A stretch of DNA of 55,971 nucleotides from Cyanobacteria bacterium SIG32 (GCA_015152455.1 SUTY01000003.1:1-55971); one strand, 5' to 3'. Counted from the stretch's first letter, positions 36,129-44,920 are shown. Notes: a model not told the origin generated them from the sequence alone. Numbers and translations: made by a program.

Positions 36129-37376
36129 ATGCGAGATGTAGAACTATTGATGCCGGCTGGCAATTTGGAGAAATTAGAATACGCAGTAAAATACGGTGCA
36201 AATGCAGTATATTTGGGCGTTGTGGACTTTAGCTTACGTGCAATGAGAAAGGGTGAAATTATAACCCTTGATAACTTAAAACATGCTATCGATTTAGCAC
36301 ATAATTTGGGTGCAAAAGCATATTTAACATTGAATATTTTTGCATTCAACAACGATATCAAACTTCTTGAAAGTTGTATAGACAGACTTAAAGAAGCAAA
36401 TCCTGATGCCGTTATTGTAAGTGACTTTGGTGTAATTAATATGGTAAAAAAATATATGCCAAATACACCTATTCACATAAGCACTCAAACAAACACTCTA
36501 AATTATGAGAGCGTAAAATTTTGGAGAGATTTTGGCGCAGAACGTGTAATTTTAGCCAGAGAACTTCCTATTAAAGATATTGCAGAAATCAGAAACAAAG
36601 TTCCTGATGTTGAATTAGAAAGTTTTATTCACGGTTCACAATGCGTATCATTCTCTGGAAGATGCCTATTAAGTGACTATTTTACTAACGGTGAAAGAAA
36701 AGCAAATCACGGCAACTGTTCTCAACCTTGTCGTTGGAGTTATAAACTTGTTGAAAGCACAAGACCTGATCAATATTATGAAATCAATCAGGACGAAAGA
36801 GGCTCACACATCTTAAGTCCAAAAGATTTATGTCTTGTAAAACACTTGAGAGAACTTATTGATGCAGGCGTAGATTCATTGAAAGTTGAAGGCAGAACAA
36901 AAAGTTTATACTACGTTTCCGCAGTTTCAAAAACTTATAGAAATGCAATTGATGAATTAATGAAAAATCCAAATGCAGATATGGAAAAATATTTCATTGA
37001 ACTTCAAAAGGTTGGTAACAGAGGTTATACAACAGGTTTTGCTTTAGGAGAAAATAAACCTGATAGTTATAGTTACGACATTTCAAAAGGTCTTGCAGGT
37101 GCTGACTTCTTGTTTGAATTTCACGATAAATTAGATGATCGCTATTTGGTAAAAATCAAAAATAAAGTTCTTTTGAATGATGAAGTCGAAATTATCACAC
37201 CATCAGAACAATTTACAACAAGAATTTTAGAAATTAAAAACAAAGACGGAGAAGAGCAACCTTTAGGCAACACGAATGATGATGTTTACTTAAAATTTGA
37301 CAAAGCTCCGATTGAATACAAATATGCGTTAGCTCGCACAATAGGAGTAAAAGAATATGTTTCTCAAACCCGATAA
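36129..37376 (+). CDS. Peptidase U32 family protein (TrhP/RlhA type)
   Basis: 415 residues. N-terminal ELLMPAGNLEKLEYAVKYGANAVYLG and the U32 signature ESFIHGSQCVSFSGRCLLSDYF with the cysteines of NCSQPCRW are present. Members such as TrhP and RlhA take part in prephenate-dependent hydroxylation of tRNA or 23S rRNA; a true peptidase role is unlikely for this subtype. Prephenate would come from the shikimate route (aroA is 2 kb upstream). The end overlaps the YqeG gene by 20 bases. Confidence 0.88.
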   Translation: MRDVELLMPAGNLEKLEYAVKYGANAVYLGVVDFSLRAMRKGEIITLDNLKHAIDLAHNLGAKAYLTLNIFAFNNDIKLLESCIDRLKEANPDAVIVSDFGVINMVKKYMPNTPIHISTQTNTLNYESVKFWRDFGAERVILARELPIKDIAEIRNKVPDVELESFIHGSQCVSFSGRCLLSDYFTNGERKANHGNCSQPCRWSYKLVESTRPDQYYEINQDERGSHILSPKDLCLVKHLRELIDAGVDSLKVEGRTKSLYYVSAVSKTYRNAIDELMKNPNADMEKYFIELQKVGNRGYTTGFALGENKPDSYSYDISKGLAGADFLFEFHDKLDDRYLVKIKNKVLLNDEVEIITPSEQFTTRILEIKNKDGEEQPLGNTNDDVYLKFDKAPIEYKYALARTIGVKEYVSQTR

Positions 37377-37836
37377 AAATTTAAAAAGCATCTATGACAT
37401 CAATTTGGAAGAACTTAAACAAAACGGTGTAAAAGCAATGCTTTTTGATTTAGACAGCACAATTATGGCATCTAAATCAGCACATTATACTGATGAAATG
37501 CGCCAATGGTTAAACATTGTTAGAGAAAACTTCTTTATGGCAGTCGTATCTAACAATAATAATGAAGAATATATTGCAAAAGTTCGTGCAATATCTGATT
37601 TTCCACTTCTATTCGGCGCTTGCAAACCTAAAACAGGACCTGTCAGAGCATTCTTAAAACAACATAACGTTAATGCCAAAGACTGTGTAATAGTTGGTGA
37701 TAGACCTCTAACTGATATACTATGCGGTAAAATTCTAGGTTGCAAAACAATATTAGTGGATTCAATAACTGCAAACACCGAATCAAAACTTGTACGATTT
37801 GTTCGCAGACTTGAAAGATGCAGTATCAGAAAGTAA
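37357..37836 (+). CDS. yqeG: YqeG-family HAD phosphatase
   Basis: 159 residues. HAD subfamily IIIA: nucleophile LFDLDSTI, motif II VVSNNNNEEY, Lys region FGACKPKTGP and motif IV VIVGDRPLTDILCG are in order. YqeG proteins act on phosphate groups, in some lineages on phosphatidylglycerophosphate. Starts inside the U32 gene, so the two are co-translated. Confidence 0.9.
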   Translation: MFLKPDKNLKSIYDINLEELKQNGVKAMLFDLDSTIMASKSAHYTDEMRQWLNIVRENFFMAVVSNNNNEEYIAKVRAISDFPLLFGACKPKTGPVRAFLKQHNVNAKDCVIVGDRPLTDILCGKILGCKTILVDSITANTESKLVRFVRRLERCSIRK

Positions 37837-37920
37837 AACTTTGTAAAGTTTTGCACAAAAATTAGCAAATTTACATATTCAACGCCCTTAAAAAAAATGT
37901 GAAAGGAAAAGTGTGTAAGA

Positions 37921-38898
37921 ATGCAAATTGCAAATAACATCAATAATTTCAACAATGTAAATTTTCAGGGCAAAAAGAAGAAAGCAAAAGATCCAAATCA
38001 AATTGATGCCAAAACAATGGCTCTGGCTTATGTGGGTGGTTCTGCAGCAGATTTTATGACAAAATATGCTTACCAAACAACAATTGGTAACAGTCTTTTA
38101 TCTGGACTATCTAGAAAAACTGGCGCATCTGAAAATTTAAGCGACGTCCTAACTGATGCAATCAAATATACTCACCTGGATAAAAAAGGGGTTGAATTTA
38201 TTGACCTTGCAAAAACTGCAAATGTTGAAGAAGCAACAAAAATTGCTGAAAATGCTATAAGAAATGAATACAACGCTGGGAAATTTACAAGATTTGTTCT
38301 TAAACACCCTTTTACTAAAGCAAAACACGAAAAACAAATTCTTGCAGATGCTAAAATGTTTGGTGCTGGAGAAAATGCGGCAGTACTTTTAAAAACTAAT
38401 AAAATCTTATTAAATTCTGAAAAAATTGGTTATGCTGGTTTCCACGAAATAGGTCACGCTTTAAACAGCAATTTCTCTAAAATCGGAAAAGCCTTACAAA
38501 AAATGCGCATACCTATGCAATACGCACCTAGTGTTTTATTAATGACAGCGCTTTTAACAAACAAACGCTCTAATGAAGATAAACCTCAAAACTTGTGGCA
38601 AAAAACAACACAATTTGTTAAAAATAACGTGGGTAAATTAACAACCCTTTCATTTGTTCCAATTATAGCAGAAGAACTTATGGCATCTCATAAAGGTATG
38701 AAACTTGCAAAAGGTATGTTAAATAAACAACAACTAAAACAAGTAGCTAAAACTAACATATTTGGAGCTATGTCATATGTTGGAGCGGCACTAGCGGTAG
38801 GATTTGCTGCAAACGTTGCAAATAAAGTTCGTGACAATATTGTAGAACAAAGACTTGCAAAAAAAGCTGCTGAAGCTGCAAAAGCACAACAAGTATAA
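37921..38898 (+). CDS. Putative membrane zinc metallopeptidase with FQG motif
   Basis: 325 residues. VNFQGK (13-18) lies right after an Asn-rich start, with no signal peptide. HEIGH (175-179) is a canonical HExxH zinc site, preceded by YAGF, and EELMAS at 251-256 could give the third ligand, as in M48 or YugP-type peptidases. Hydrophobic stretches at about 200-213, 241-250 and 282-300 suggest membrane association. It probably cuts membrane or periplasmic proteins; the family is inferred from motifs alone. Confidence 0.65.
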   Translation: MQIANNINNFNNVNFQGKKKKAKDPNQIDAKTMALAYVGGSAADFMTKYAYQTTIGNSLLSGLSRKTGASENLSDVLTDAIKYTHLDKKGVEFIDLAKTANVEEATKIAENAIRNEYNAGKFTRFVLKHPFTKAKHEKQILADAKMFGAGENAAVLLKTNKILLNSEKIGYAGFHEIGHALNSNFSKIGKALQKMRIPMQYAPSVLLMTALLTNKRSNEDKPQNLWQKTTQFVKNNVGKLTTLSFVPIIAEELMASHKGMKLAKGMLNKQQLKQVAKTNIFGAMSYVGAALAVGFAANVANKVRDNIVEQRLAKKAAEAAKAQQV

Positions 38899-38913
38899 TA
38901 AATAATCACATAT

Positions 38914-38942
38914 ATAGAGGACAAGTAAGCCTTGCCCTCTAT
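38914..38942 (+). terminator. Terminator-like hairpin
   Basis: ATAGAGG-A-CAAG / CTTG-C-CCTCTAT with one mismatch, followed by TTTGTGTTT. The T-run is weak, so this is only a probable terminator. Confidence 0.45.
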
Positions 38943-39012
38943 TTGTGTTTATGATAAGATAAAACAACTAATGTAGATAGATATCTGGAAGATATATCAA
39001 GGAGAAGGTTAC

Positions 39013-40029
39013 TTGAGCGGCATAACCCCTATAAAAGATTTTGCTGGTTTTTCATTGAATACGCAAATGACTGACCAACAATTTGAAAAACTACCAAAGA
39101 AAAAAGAATACAACGATCCATTAATGAAATGGCCTGTTAGAGGTATGGCTTTTACCAACGATATTGGTGCTGCGATTATGGATATTGCCCCAAAAGCTGG
39201 GATGATGTTTTGGGTTCCAGCATTAATGTATTTTGGTGCCGATATTTATGATAAATACAGAAACGACAAAGATTCATATGATCCAAGCGCCAAACGAGGA
39301 ATGAAACAAGCAGCTTTCCAAGCATTTGCAAGTATTCTTTTTCCAATTGCTGCCGTACATTTAGGACAAAAAACTGCCTCTATAGCTGGTAAAATGGGTA
39401 AAACAGGATTATCCCTTCAAACTAGAGAAGAAATTATTGAGCACCACGCTGAATATATGAGTAACTATAAACTAAGACACCAAGCCCCAGATGTTTACAA
39501 AAAACAATATGCAGAAGCTCTTGACAACTACATTGACGAAACAATGCGTCAACGACAAACCAAAAATCCGTTTAAAATAGTAATGAATGCGATTTTTGGT
39601 GGTAAACATAGAGATAATTTGAGTTCAGCAAATCAAAGACCTAAAATCCATGAATTCATTACCGAACGAATTGACAAAATGTTTGAAACAAGACAACAAC
39701 TAATAGATGGCAAAAAACCAACTGGAATTTCAGAAAAAATGTTTGAAAAATTCCAAACTCTAAAAGCTGAATACAAAAAAACACCTGCACACGCTCACGA
39801 TTATACAGAAAAAGCAGCTAAAGACATTGTTAAAGCAATAGAAAAAAATAAAATTTTCAAAATTAAATTCGCTAAAACTATCGGTGGTTTTGTTGCACTA
39901 GGTGCTTTAATCCAACCAATTGATAAATTTGTAGAACACGTAATCATTGAAAAATTTGTTGATCCAAGTTTGAAACACTTTGACGGAGAACAAATAAAAC
40001 AATTTAAACAAAGAAATCTTAAAACCTAG
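39013..40029 (+). CDS. Lineage-specific membrane protein, TTG start
   Basis: 338 residues, unrecognised. Starts with TTG, eight bases after AAGGAG. Hydrophobic segments near 60-80 (GMMFWVPALMYFGADIY), 98-115 (AFQAFASILFPIAAVHLG) and 293-308 suggest membrane contact; between them lies a long charged helical stretch (EEIIEHHAEYMSNYKLRHQ). No Sec signal. It runs in the same direction as the metallopeptidase gene, 114 bases downstream. It overlaps the convergent antiporter gene by 11 bases. Confidence 0.7.
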   Translation: MSGITPIKDFAGFSLNTQMTDQQFEKLPKKKEYNDPLMKWPVRGMAFTNDIGAAIMDIAPKAGMMFWVPALMYFGADIYDKYRNDKDSYDPSAKRGMKQAAFQAFASILFPIAAVHLGQKTASIAGKMGKTGLSLQTREEIIEHHAEYMSNYKLRHQAPDVYKKQYAEALDNYIDETMRQRQTKNPFKIVMNAIFGGKHRDNLSSANQRPKIHEFITERIDKMFETRQQLIDGKKPTGISEKMFEKFQTLKAEYKKTPAHAHDYTEKAAKDIVKAIEKNKIFKIKFAKTIGGFVALGALIQPIDKFVEHVIIEKFVDPSLKHFDGEQIKQFKQRNLKT

Positions 40030-41476
40030 GTGTACAAATAATTTCTCTAATCATACTTTCGTTTCTATAATCCAAAAGAACAAATAGCACATCTCGAGCT
40101 TCAACTGTTGTACTTCCTGTTGGAATAACGTAGTCACCATTTTTATAAATAAGATTTACCAAAGAACCTTTAGGGAAGTTTAATTCAAAAATTTGTTTAC
40201 CCACAATTTGAGAATTTTCAGGAACTGTAAATTCAATCATTTTATTATTTGTATTTGAACCGTTATAATCAAAAATATCTGTATGATCAACTTCTAAAGG
40301 TGCATCAACCTTGAGTTTTTTAGCCAAGTAAGGTATTGTTGTACCTTGCAAAAGTACAGAAATAATTACGACAAAAAATACAATATTAAAAATTTCCATA
40401 GCATGAGGGATTTCCGCAGTTAAAGGGAAAGTTGCCAACACAATTGGCGCAGCACCACGAAGTCCAACCCAGGAAATCATCAATTTTTCATTTGTCGTTC
40501 TTTTAAATGGAATTGTTGTCAAAAATACCGCTACAGGACGTGCAATAAACGTCAAAATTAACGCTACCAATAACGCTTGACCTGTGAATGCAAATCCTGA
40601 TTTAAAATTCACCAATAATCCCAGAATCAAGAACATTACAATCTGCATTATCCAAGCTACAGCATCATGAAATTTTGTTAACGTTTTTTTGTTCACAAAT
40701 TTCATGCCAGCCATTGCCAAACCACAGACATAAACTCCGATAAATCCATTTCCTCCAACTAAAGAAATAGATGAATAAGTAAACAAAACTCCAGCTAAAG
40801 TTATTACAACATATAAACTGTCATATTCCAATTTTATTCTATTAATACCATAAACAATTGCTCTTGCTATCAAGTAACCAAAAACAATCCCTAAAATCAT
40901 TTGCTTAAAGAAATCAAATACAAGTGACGGCAAATTCAATTGAGCAGTAATCAAACCTATACAACCCAAGGTTAAAAATACAGCCATCGGATCGTTACTA
41001 CCTGATTCAAACTCTAAGAGTGGTTTCAAGTGATTTCCCAAACTTATACTTTTTGATCTTAAAACACTAAATACCGCAGCCGCATCAGTTGAAGATACAA
41101 TTGCACCCAAAAGCATACATTCTAAAAAACTCAATTTCAAAAGTAGATAAGCGCAAATTCCTGTAACAATAGCAGTTATAAAAACACCTAATGTCGCAAG
41201 TATTGCCCCCTCCTTAAATACAGGTTTTAATTCATCAGTATCAACACTCAAACCACCCATAAAGAGGATATATGAAATCGCTACAATACCTATAAATTGA
41301 GATAAATGATAATCTTCAAAATAAATTCCACCAATTCCATCAGACCCAGCAAGAATACCCACTAAAATAAACAATATTAATGAAGGGACTCCAAACCTAC
41401 CACCAACCTTATTGAATATAATGGCACTAATCAATAACACAGATGCAATTAATAAAATTTCATTTGTTATAAGCAT
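40019..41476 (-). CDS. CPA1-type K+/H+ antiporter with RCK_C domain (NhaP2/CvrA-like)
   Basis: 485 residues. About twelve membrane helices (FGVPSLILFILVGILAGSDGIGG, GAIVSSTDAAAVFSVL, FESGSNDPMAVFLT) are typical of cation/proton exchangers of the CPA1 family. The C-terminal 85 residues (IVGKQIFELNFPKGSLVNLIYKN) form a TrkA-C/RCK_C domain, which often senses nucleotide or ion. It should pump K+ or Na+ out in exchange for protons at the inner membrane. The message seems leaderless. Confidence 0.9.
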   Translation of the reverse strand: MLITNEILLIASVLLISAIIFNKVGGRFGVPSLILFILVGILAGSDGIGGIYFEDYHLSQFIGIVAISYILFMGGLSVDTDELKPVFKEGAILATLGVFITAIVTGICAYLLLKLSFLECMLLGAIVSSTDAAAVFSVLRSKSISLGNHLKPLLEFESGSNDPMAVFLTLGCIGLITAQLNLPSLVFDFFKQMILGIVFGYLIARAIVYGINRIKLEYDSLYVVITLAGVLFTYSSISLVGGNGFIGVYVCGLAMAGMKFVNKKTLTKFHDAVAWIMQIVMFLILGLLVNFKSGFAFTGQALLVALILTFIARPVAVFLTTIPFKRTTNEKLMISWVGLRGAAPIVLATFPLTAEIPHAMEIFNIVFFVVIISVLLQGTTIPYLAKKLKVDAPLEVDHTDIFDYNGSNTNNKMIEFTVPENSQIVGKQIFELNFPKGSLVNLIYKNGDYVIPTGSTTVEARDVLFVLLDYRNESMIREIICTPRF

Positions 41477-41482
41477 ATATTC

Positions 41483-41511
41483 AGTATATTAGATTAAAAA
41501 AAATATGTCTA
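41483..41511 (-). promoter_or_regulatory. Promoter placed for a leaderless transcript
   Basis: Minus strand TAGACA (41511-41506), 17-base spacer, TATACT (41488-41483), then six bases to ATG 41476. No Shine-Dalgarno sequence. Five of six positions match in both boxes. Confidence 0.75.
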
Positions 41512-41593
41512 GATTCTATTGCAAATTATTTATGATATAATTTTTGTGGAATTAAGATTATTAGGGTTTTTAAGAAATAGCTGGGGTTTGTAT

Positions 41594-42127
41594 ATGGATA
41601 TTATTCAACAAATAATAAATCTAATACGTTTTTGCAGAAAATTATATTGGAGAAAGATTTTAAAAAACTGCGGAGAAAATTTTGTTTGTTGCTCAGGAGT
41701 AAAAATTCATGGAGCAAGATATACTTCAGTCGGCAATGATGTTCGTATTGGGGAAAAATCATACATACAGGCAAAAGGAGGTTTAACAATTGGTGATAAT
41801 GTAAAAATTGGACCTCAAGTATTAATATGGACTTCATATCACAATTACTACGCTCCAGAAAAATTACCATATGATCACAAAGAAATCAATCGACCTGTAA
41901 CCATTAATGATAATGTATGGATAGGAACAAGGGCAGCAATTATACCTGGAGTAACAATCGGAGAAGGTGCAGTTATCGGAATGTGTTCTGTTGTAACCAA
42001 AGATGTTCCACCATGCGCAGTTGTGGGTGGAAATCCTGCCAAAGTTTTGAAATATAGAGATATCGAGGTTTATAACAAACTAAGCTCAAAAAATATAGCT
42101 ATTGAAACACATCATACTCAATGTTAA
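41594..42127 (+). CDS. Hexapeptide-repeat acyltransferase (WbbJ-like)
   Basis: 177 residues from ATG 41594. Left-handed beta-helix repeats (VRIGEKSYIQ, LTIGDNVKIGP, VTINDNVWIGTRAAIIPGVTIGEGAVIG) and the catalytic His in TSYHNYY. It would O-acetylate a sugar, most likely in surface polysaccharide synthesis. The longer frame from 41519 adds a segment starting with TTG and is not supported; only a weak GGGG precedes ATG 41594. Overlaps the convergent gene by 29 bases at its end. Confidence 0.82.
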   Translation: MDIIQQIINLIRFCRKLYWRKILKNCGENFVCCSGVKIHGARYTSVGNDVRIGEKSYIQAKGGLTIGDNVKIGPQVLIWTSYHNYYAPEKLPYDHKEINRPVTINDNVWIGTRAAIIPGVTIGEGAVIGMCSVVTKDVPPCAVVGGNPAKVLKYRDIEVYNKLSSKNIAIETHHTQC

Positions 42128-43310
42128 AAATATTCTTTTCAGGATCAAAAGTAACATCTTTTACAGTCATATGTGTTGCCTTATTATTCAAAATAAATTC
42201 GCATTGTCCATTACCACCAGTTATTGCACCACAATTAAAACCTTGCACGAAATACCCTTCACAACCTTCTTCCAAATTTAATTTTGCAAGTATTTTAGGT
42301 TGATCTTTAGCTGCGTAATTAGAGCAAGTACCAATCCATGAACGTGCAAAATCTCGAGAGAACGTTGTTGACTTAAATCTTCCATCTGGTTTTATTTGTG
42401 CCTTTTTAATAAGCTCTAAAATTTCTTTTTGCGTTGTTTTATCAACATATTTCATCATCAACATTGCATCAGCCAAACTTAATTCATCTTTACTTTTTAT
42501 ATAATCATAAATATTACCCTGAGTCCTTAAGGAATATTGCTTATCAAAACCTGTGAAGTCAGCTTTTTTAGTACCAAAACGATTTATAAAATTCGCTAAC
42601 TTAATTTTTTTTGTCATAAATTCGCCAACAGGAATATCAGCAAATTGACCCACATGACGTTCACCACGGTGTGCAATTATTCTGCCTGTTGTCTTATTTG
42701 TACTCAACAATTTACTCAATTCATCAATTTTATCTCCTTTATGATAAAACACATCAGAATCTTCAACAAACTGCATTATTACACAATCTGCACGTCCTTT
42801 TTCAATTTCTTTAGCCATTGCCATATTCATATAAGGAATACAACCGTGAGATCTAAAATCTTCCATAAAAATTTTATTAATAACTTCGGAATTCAAACAA
42901 TATCTATAAGTTTCAGGATCTCTATAGTATAAATCAATAAAATTTTTCAAAGCATGAGGATTTACACGTTCACCTTTCCAATGAGGAGTATTTTGATAAA
43001 CTTCTTCACAAACTTTTTCTAATTCTTTCAATCCATCAATATCAAGTTCATCAAGAACATTTATATTATCACTGCGATATGTATAGATTTCTTTTTGAGT
43101 TTCTTTACTATAGGCATTTAATAACGGTGAATTTTCGATAAAAACTTCTTTTTGACGTCTTAGAGCTTGAGCAACATCAATATCCACAACGTCAGTAACA
43201 GGAGAACGTTCAAAAGCATTACCTAAACGGCCACGAAAAGGGTTAGAAGTGACTTTTTCCGCCACTACATCATATAAACTTCTGATTGTTTTTCCGCCTA
43301 ATTTAATCAA
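42099..43310 (-). CDS. Candidate R-S-E ADP-ribosyltransferase
   Basis: 403 residues. Starts with TTG after AGGAG (spacing about ten). The C-terminal 200 residues follow the order of ADP-ribosyltransferase exoenzymes (PF03496-like): AHRGE with R215, FKSTTFSRDFA with STT at 314-316 in place of STS, and GQCEFILNNKATHMTVKDV with Q369-x-E371, the catalytic QxE, followed by the usual beta-strand pair. QxE is the Asn-directed (C3-like) variant. The N-terminal 200 residues are unrecognised, with NPFRG at 23-27 loosely like the F-x-G motif. No signal peptide. A toxin or effector acting on a host or rival protein is possible; the domain call rests on motifs only. Confidence 0.6.
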   Translation of the reverse strand: MIKLGGKTIRSLYDVVAEKVTSNPFRGRLGNAFERSPVTDVVDIDVAQALRRQKEVFIENSPLLNAYSKETQKEIYTYRSDNINVLDELDIDGLKELEKVCEEVYQNTPHWKGERVNPHALKNFIDLYYRDPETYRYCLNSEVINKIFMEDFRSHGCIPYMNMAMAKEIEKGRADCVIMQFVEDSDVFYHKGDKIDELSKLLSTNKTTGRIIAHRGERHVGQFADIPVGEFMTKKIKLANFINRFGTKKADFTGFDKQYSLRTQGNIYDYIKSKDELSLADAMLMMKYVDKTTQKEILELIKKAQIKPDGRFKSTTFSRDFARSWIGTCSNYAAKDQPKILAKLNLEEGCEGYFVQGFNCGAITGGNGQCEFILNNKATHMTVKDVTFDPEKNIFNIEYDVFQ

Positions 43311-43414
43311 AAAAAAATAACTCCTACATATATATAAAGTTTTTTAGACGTAAAAAATTAATATAAACAAGAGCATATGTTAACAGAATGTTATAATATT
43401 TTAGACACAAAAAA

Positions 43415-43486
43415 TGGGCCCGGAGGGATTCGAACCCACGACCAAAGGATTATGAGTCCTCTGCGCTACCGCTGCGCCACAGGCCC
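43415..43486 (-). tRNA. tRNA with CAT anticodon (elongator Met or Ile2)
   Basis: 72 nt: acceptor GGGCCTG with CGGGCCC, D-arm GCGC-x-GCGC, anticodon loop CTCATAA, T loop TTCGAAT, discriminator A. CCA is not encoded. The GACTCATAATC arm resembles E. coli tRNA-Ile2 (ileX), in which C34 is modified to lysidine, but elongator Met has the same anticodon. There is a T-T mismatch at 50-64. Confidence 0.9.
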
Positions 43487-43527
43487 AGATTTTTAAGTTG
43501 CTGGTCAACTTTTATTTAATTTTAACT

Positions 43528-43563
43528 GTGGCTCGCATTAGCGTCGCTACTTTTCCTCGCCAC
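43528..43563. repeat. GC-rich palindromic element
   Basis: GTGGC (43528-43532) and GCCAC (43559-43563) enclose the perfect palindrome TAGCGTCGCTA (43539-43549). It lies between the nucleotidyltransferase gene and the tRNA and is far richer in GC than its surroundings. It may help end the minus-strand transcript. Confidence 0.35.
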
Positions 43564-43601
43564 GTTTCTTAATGTAACATCAATTTAATAAAAAATCAAG
43601 A

Positions 43602-44603
43602 TTATACAGTAATTAATTTATTACAACCAACAACTTTGTTCGTCAAATCACTATCTACAACTTCATTTGAAGCTATTATACAATCTGAAATTTTTACATT
43701 ATCTTTGATTGTTACATTATCCCAAATTATACTATTGGCTACCGTTACATTCTTCCCTATTTTACAATTTTTTCCAATAGTAGAGTTGCCTACAAACTCA
43801 GTATCTTCTGGAATTTCACTGTTTGTAATACAAGAACCTGTTGATGTTGAAACAATTTTGGCATGCTCAAACTTACAATTTCCCATAAACACATCTTGGG
43901 TTGAAATTTTGTACTGTTCTAACGTACCAATATCACTCCAGTAATCTTCTATCACAAATGTATTAATCTGTTTTTCCAACAACAATTTTGGAAAAACATT
44001 TTTGGCAAAATCATAAAAAGTATTCTCAGGAATGTAATCAAAAATTTTATAATTAAAAATATAAATTCCAGTATTTATACAATCACTTTTAGCATCTTCA
44101 ACCGACGGTTTTTCTTGAAACTCTGTGATAAAACCATTTTCATCAGTTACTACGACACCAAAATGTGAAACTTCATTCTTTGCAATACGCTTTACACCAA
44201 TTGTTGCAATAGCACCTGATTGCTTGTGGACTTCTATACCTTTTTTGATGTCAGCATTTGTTAAACCATCTGCAGACAAAACCACAAAATCTTCACCTTT
44301 TTCAAAGAAAAATTGACATTTTTTTAACCCACCAGCAGTCCCTGATAACGTTTCTTCTGTAATATAATTAAACTCAACACCCAAATCATTATTTTGGTAT
44401 CTATCTATAATTTGATCGGCTAAATAATAAGTATTGCAAACAACCTTGTTAATACCAATTTTAGAAAGACTCTCAAACAAAATATCCATAACAGGTCGGT
44501 TACATACAGGCACAAGAGGCTTTGGAACCTGTAACGTAAGGGGTTCTAATCGAGATCCCATTCCTGCAGACATAACCATAGCTTTTGTAATAACATCACC
44601 CAT
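43602..44603 (-). CDS. NDP-sugar pyrophosphorylase (mannose-1-P guanylyltransferase-like)
   Basis: 333 residues. Nucleotidyltransferase core: VMSAGMGSRLEPLT, KPLVPVCNRPVMD, LSADGL, FQEKPS and WSDIGTLEQY. From about 250 a left-handed beta-helix of hexapeptide repeats (STIGKNCKIGKNVTVANSIIWDN). It joins a sugar-1-phosphate to a nucleotide for surface polysaccharides. The exact sugar cannot be read from sequence. The message seems leaderless. Confidence 0.9.
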   Translation of the reverse strand: MGDVITKAMVMSAGMGSRLEPLTLQVPKPLVPVCNRPVMDILFESLSKIGINKVVCNTYYLADQIIDRYQNNDLGVEFNYITEETLSGTAGGLKKCQFFFEKGEDFVVLSADGLTNADIKKGIEVHKQSGAIATIGVKRIAKNEVSHFGVVVTDENGFITEFQEKPSVEDAKSDCINTGIYIFNYKIFDYIPENTFYDFAKNVFPKLLLEKQINTFVIEDYWSDIGTLEQYKISTQDVFMGNCKFEHAKIVSTSTGSCITNSEIPEDTEFVGNSTIGKNCKIGKNVTVANSIIWDNVTIKDNVKISDCIIASNEVVDSDLTNKVVGCNKLITV

Positions 44604-44609
44604 AACTTC

Positions 44610-44637
44610 ATCTTACATGATAAATAAGTTTATGCAA
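44610..44637 (-). promoter_or_regulatory. Promoter placed for a leaderless transcript
   Basis: Minus strand TTGCAT (44637-44632), 16-base spacer, TAAGAT (44615-44610), then six bases to ATG 44603. The -35 match is weak. Confidence 0.4.
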
Positions 44638-44689
44638 ATTTTTAAAATACATATTGTCAAACTCTAAAAAAAGTGGTAAGATGAAGAAG

Positions 44690-44762
44690 GCACTAAGATG
44701 CTAAGGCAGTAAAACACTAAGAATTTACAAATTAAAGAACTTAGTATCCTAGTAACTTATAA
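44690..44762. repeat. Degenerate 8-bp repeat arrays, inverted
   Basis: Four units GCACTAAG, ATGCTAAG, GCAGTAAA, ACACTAAG (44690-44721), then after a 17-base gap three units ACTTAGTA, TCCTAGTA, ACTTATAA (44739-44762) in the opposite sense, so the two halves can pair. The unit resembles the CTTGATCA/CTTGGTCA repeats in the pilin gene at 45181-45216. No coding function seen. Confidence 0.6.
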
Positions 44763-44837
44763 AAACGGAGAGCAATGCTTAAAAACCAAGTAAAAAACTT
44801 TATAACTTGCTTACGTACTAACTCCCTAACTCTATTA

Positions 44838-44846
44838 GGGGGGGGG
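44838..44846 (+). repeat. Run of nine G
   Basis: A G9 tract stands in AT-rich non-coding DNA. Such tracts slip readily and are also prone to sequencing error. Confidence 0.9.
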
Positions 44847-44899
44847 TAAAAACGCTCTCGTAGCCTGGATTTTGGCGATTTATGCAAAACCGTACCGTC

Positions 44900-44920
44900 A
44901 TCCTGAACTTGTTTCAGGAT
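44900..44920. repeat. Dispersed palindromic repeat
   Basis: ATCCTGAA-CTTGT-TTCAGGAT. The string GTCATCCTGAACTTGTTTCA is a short repeat I have seen dispersed in several bacterial groups; copy number here cannot be judged from one window. Confidence 0.5.

Noticed and set aside
42099..43310. Insertion sequence or prophage origin for the ADP-ribosyltransferase gene
   Set aside because: No terminal repeats, integrase or transposase could be found on either side; base composition looks like its neighbours.
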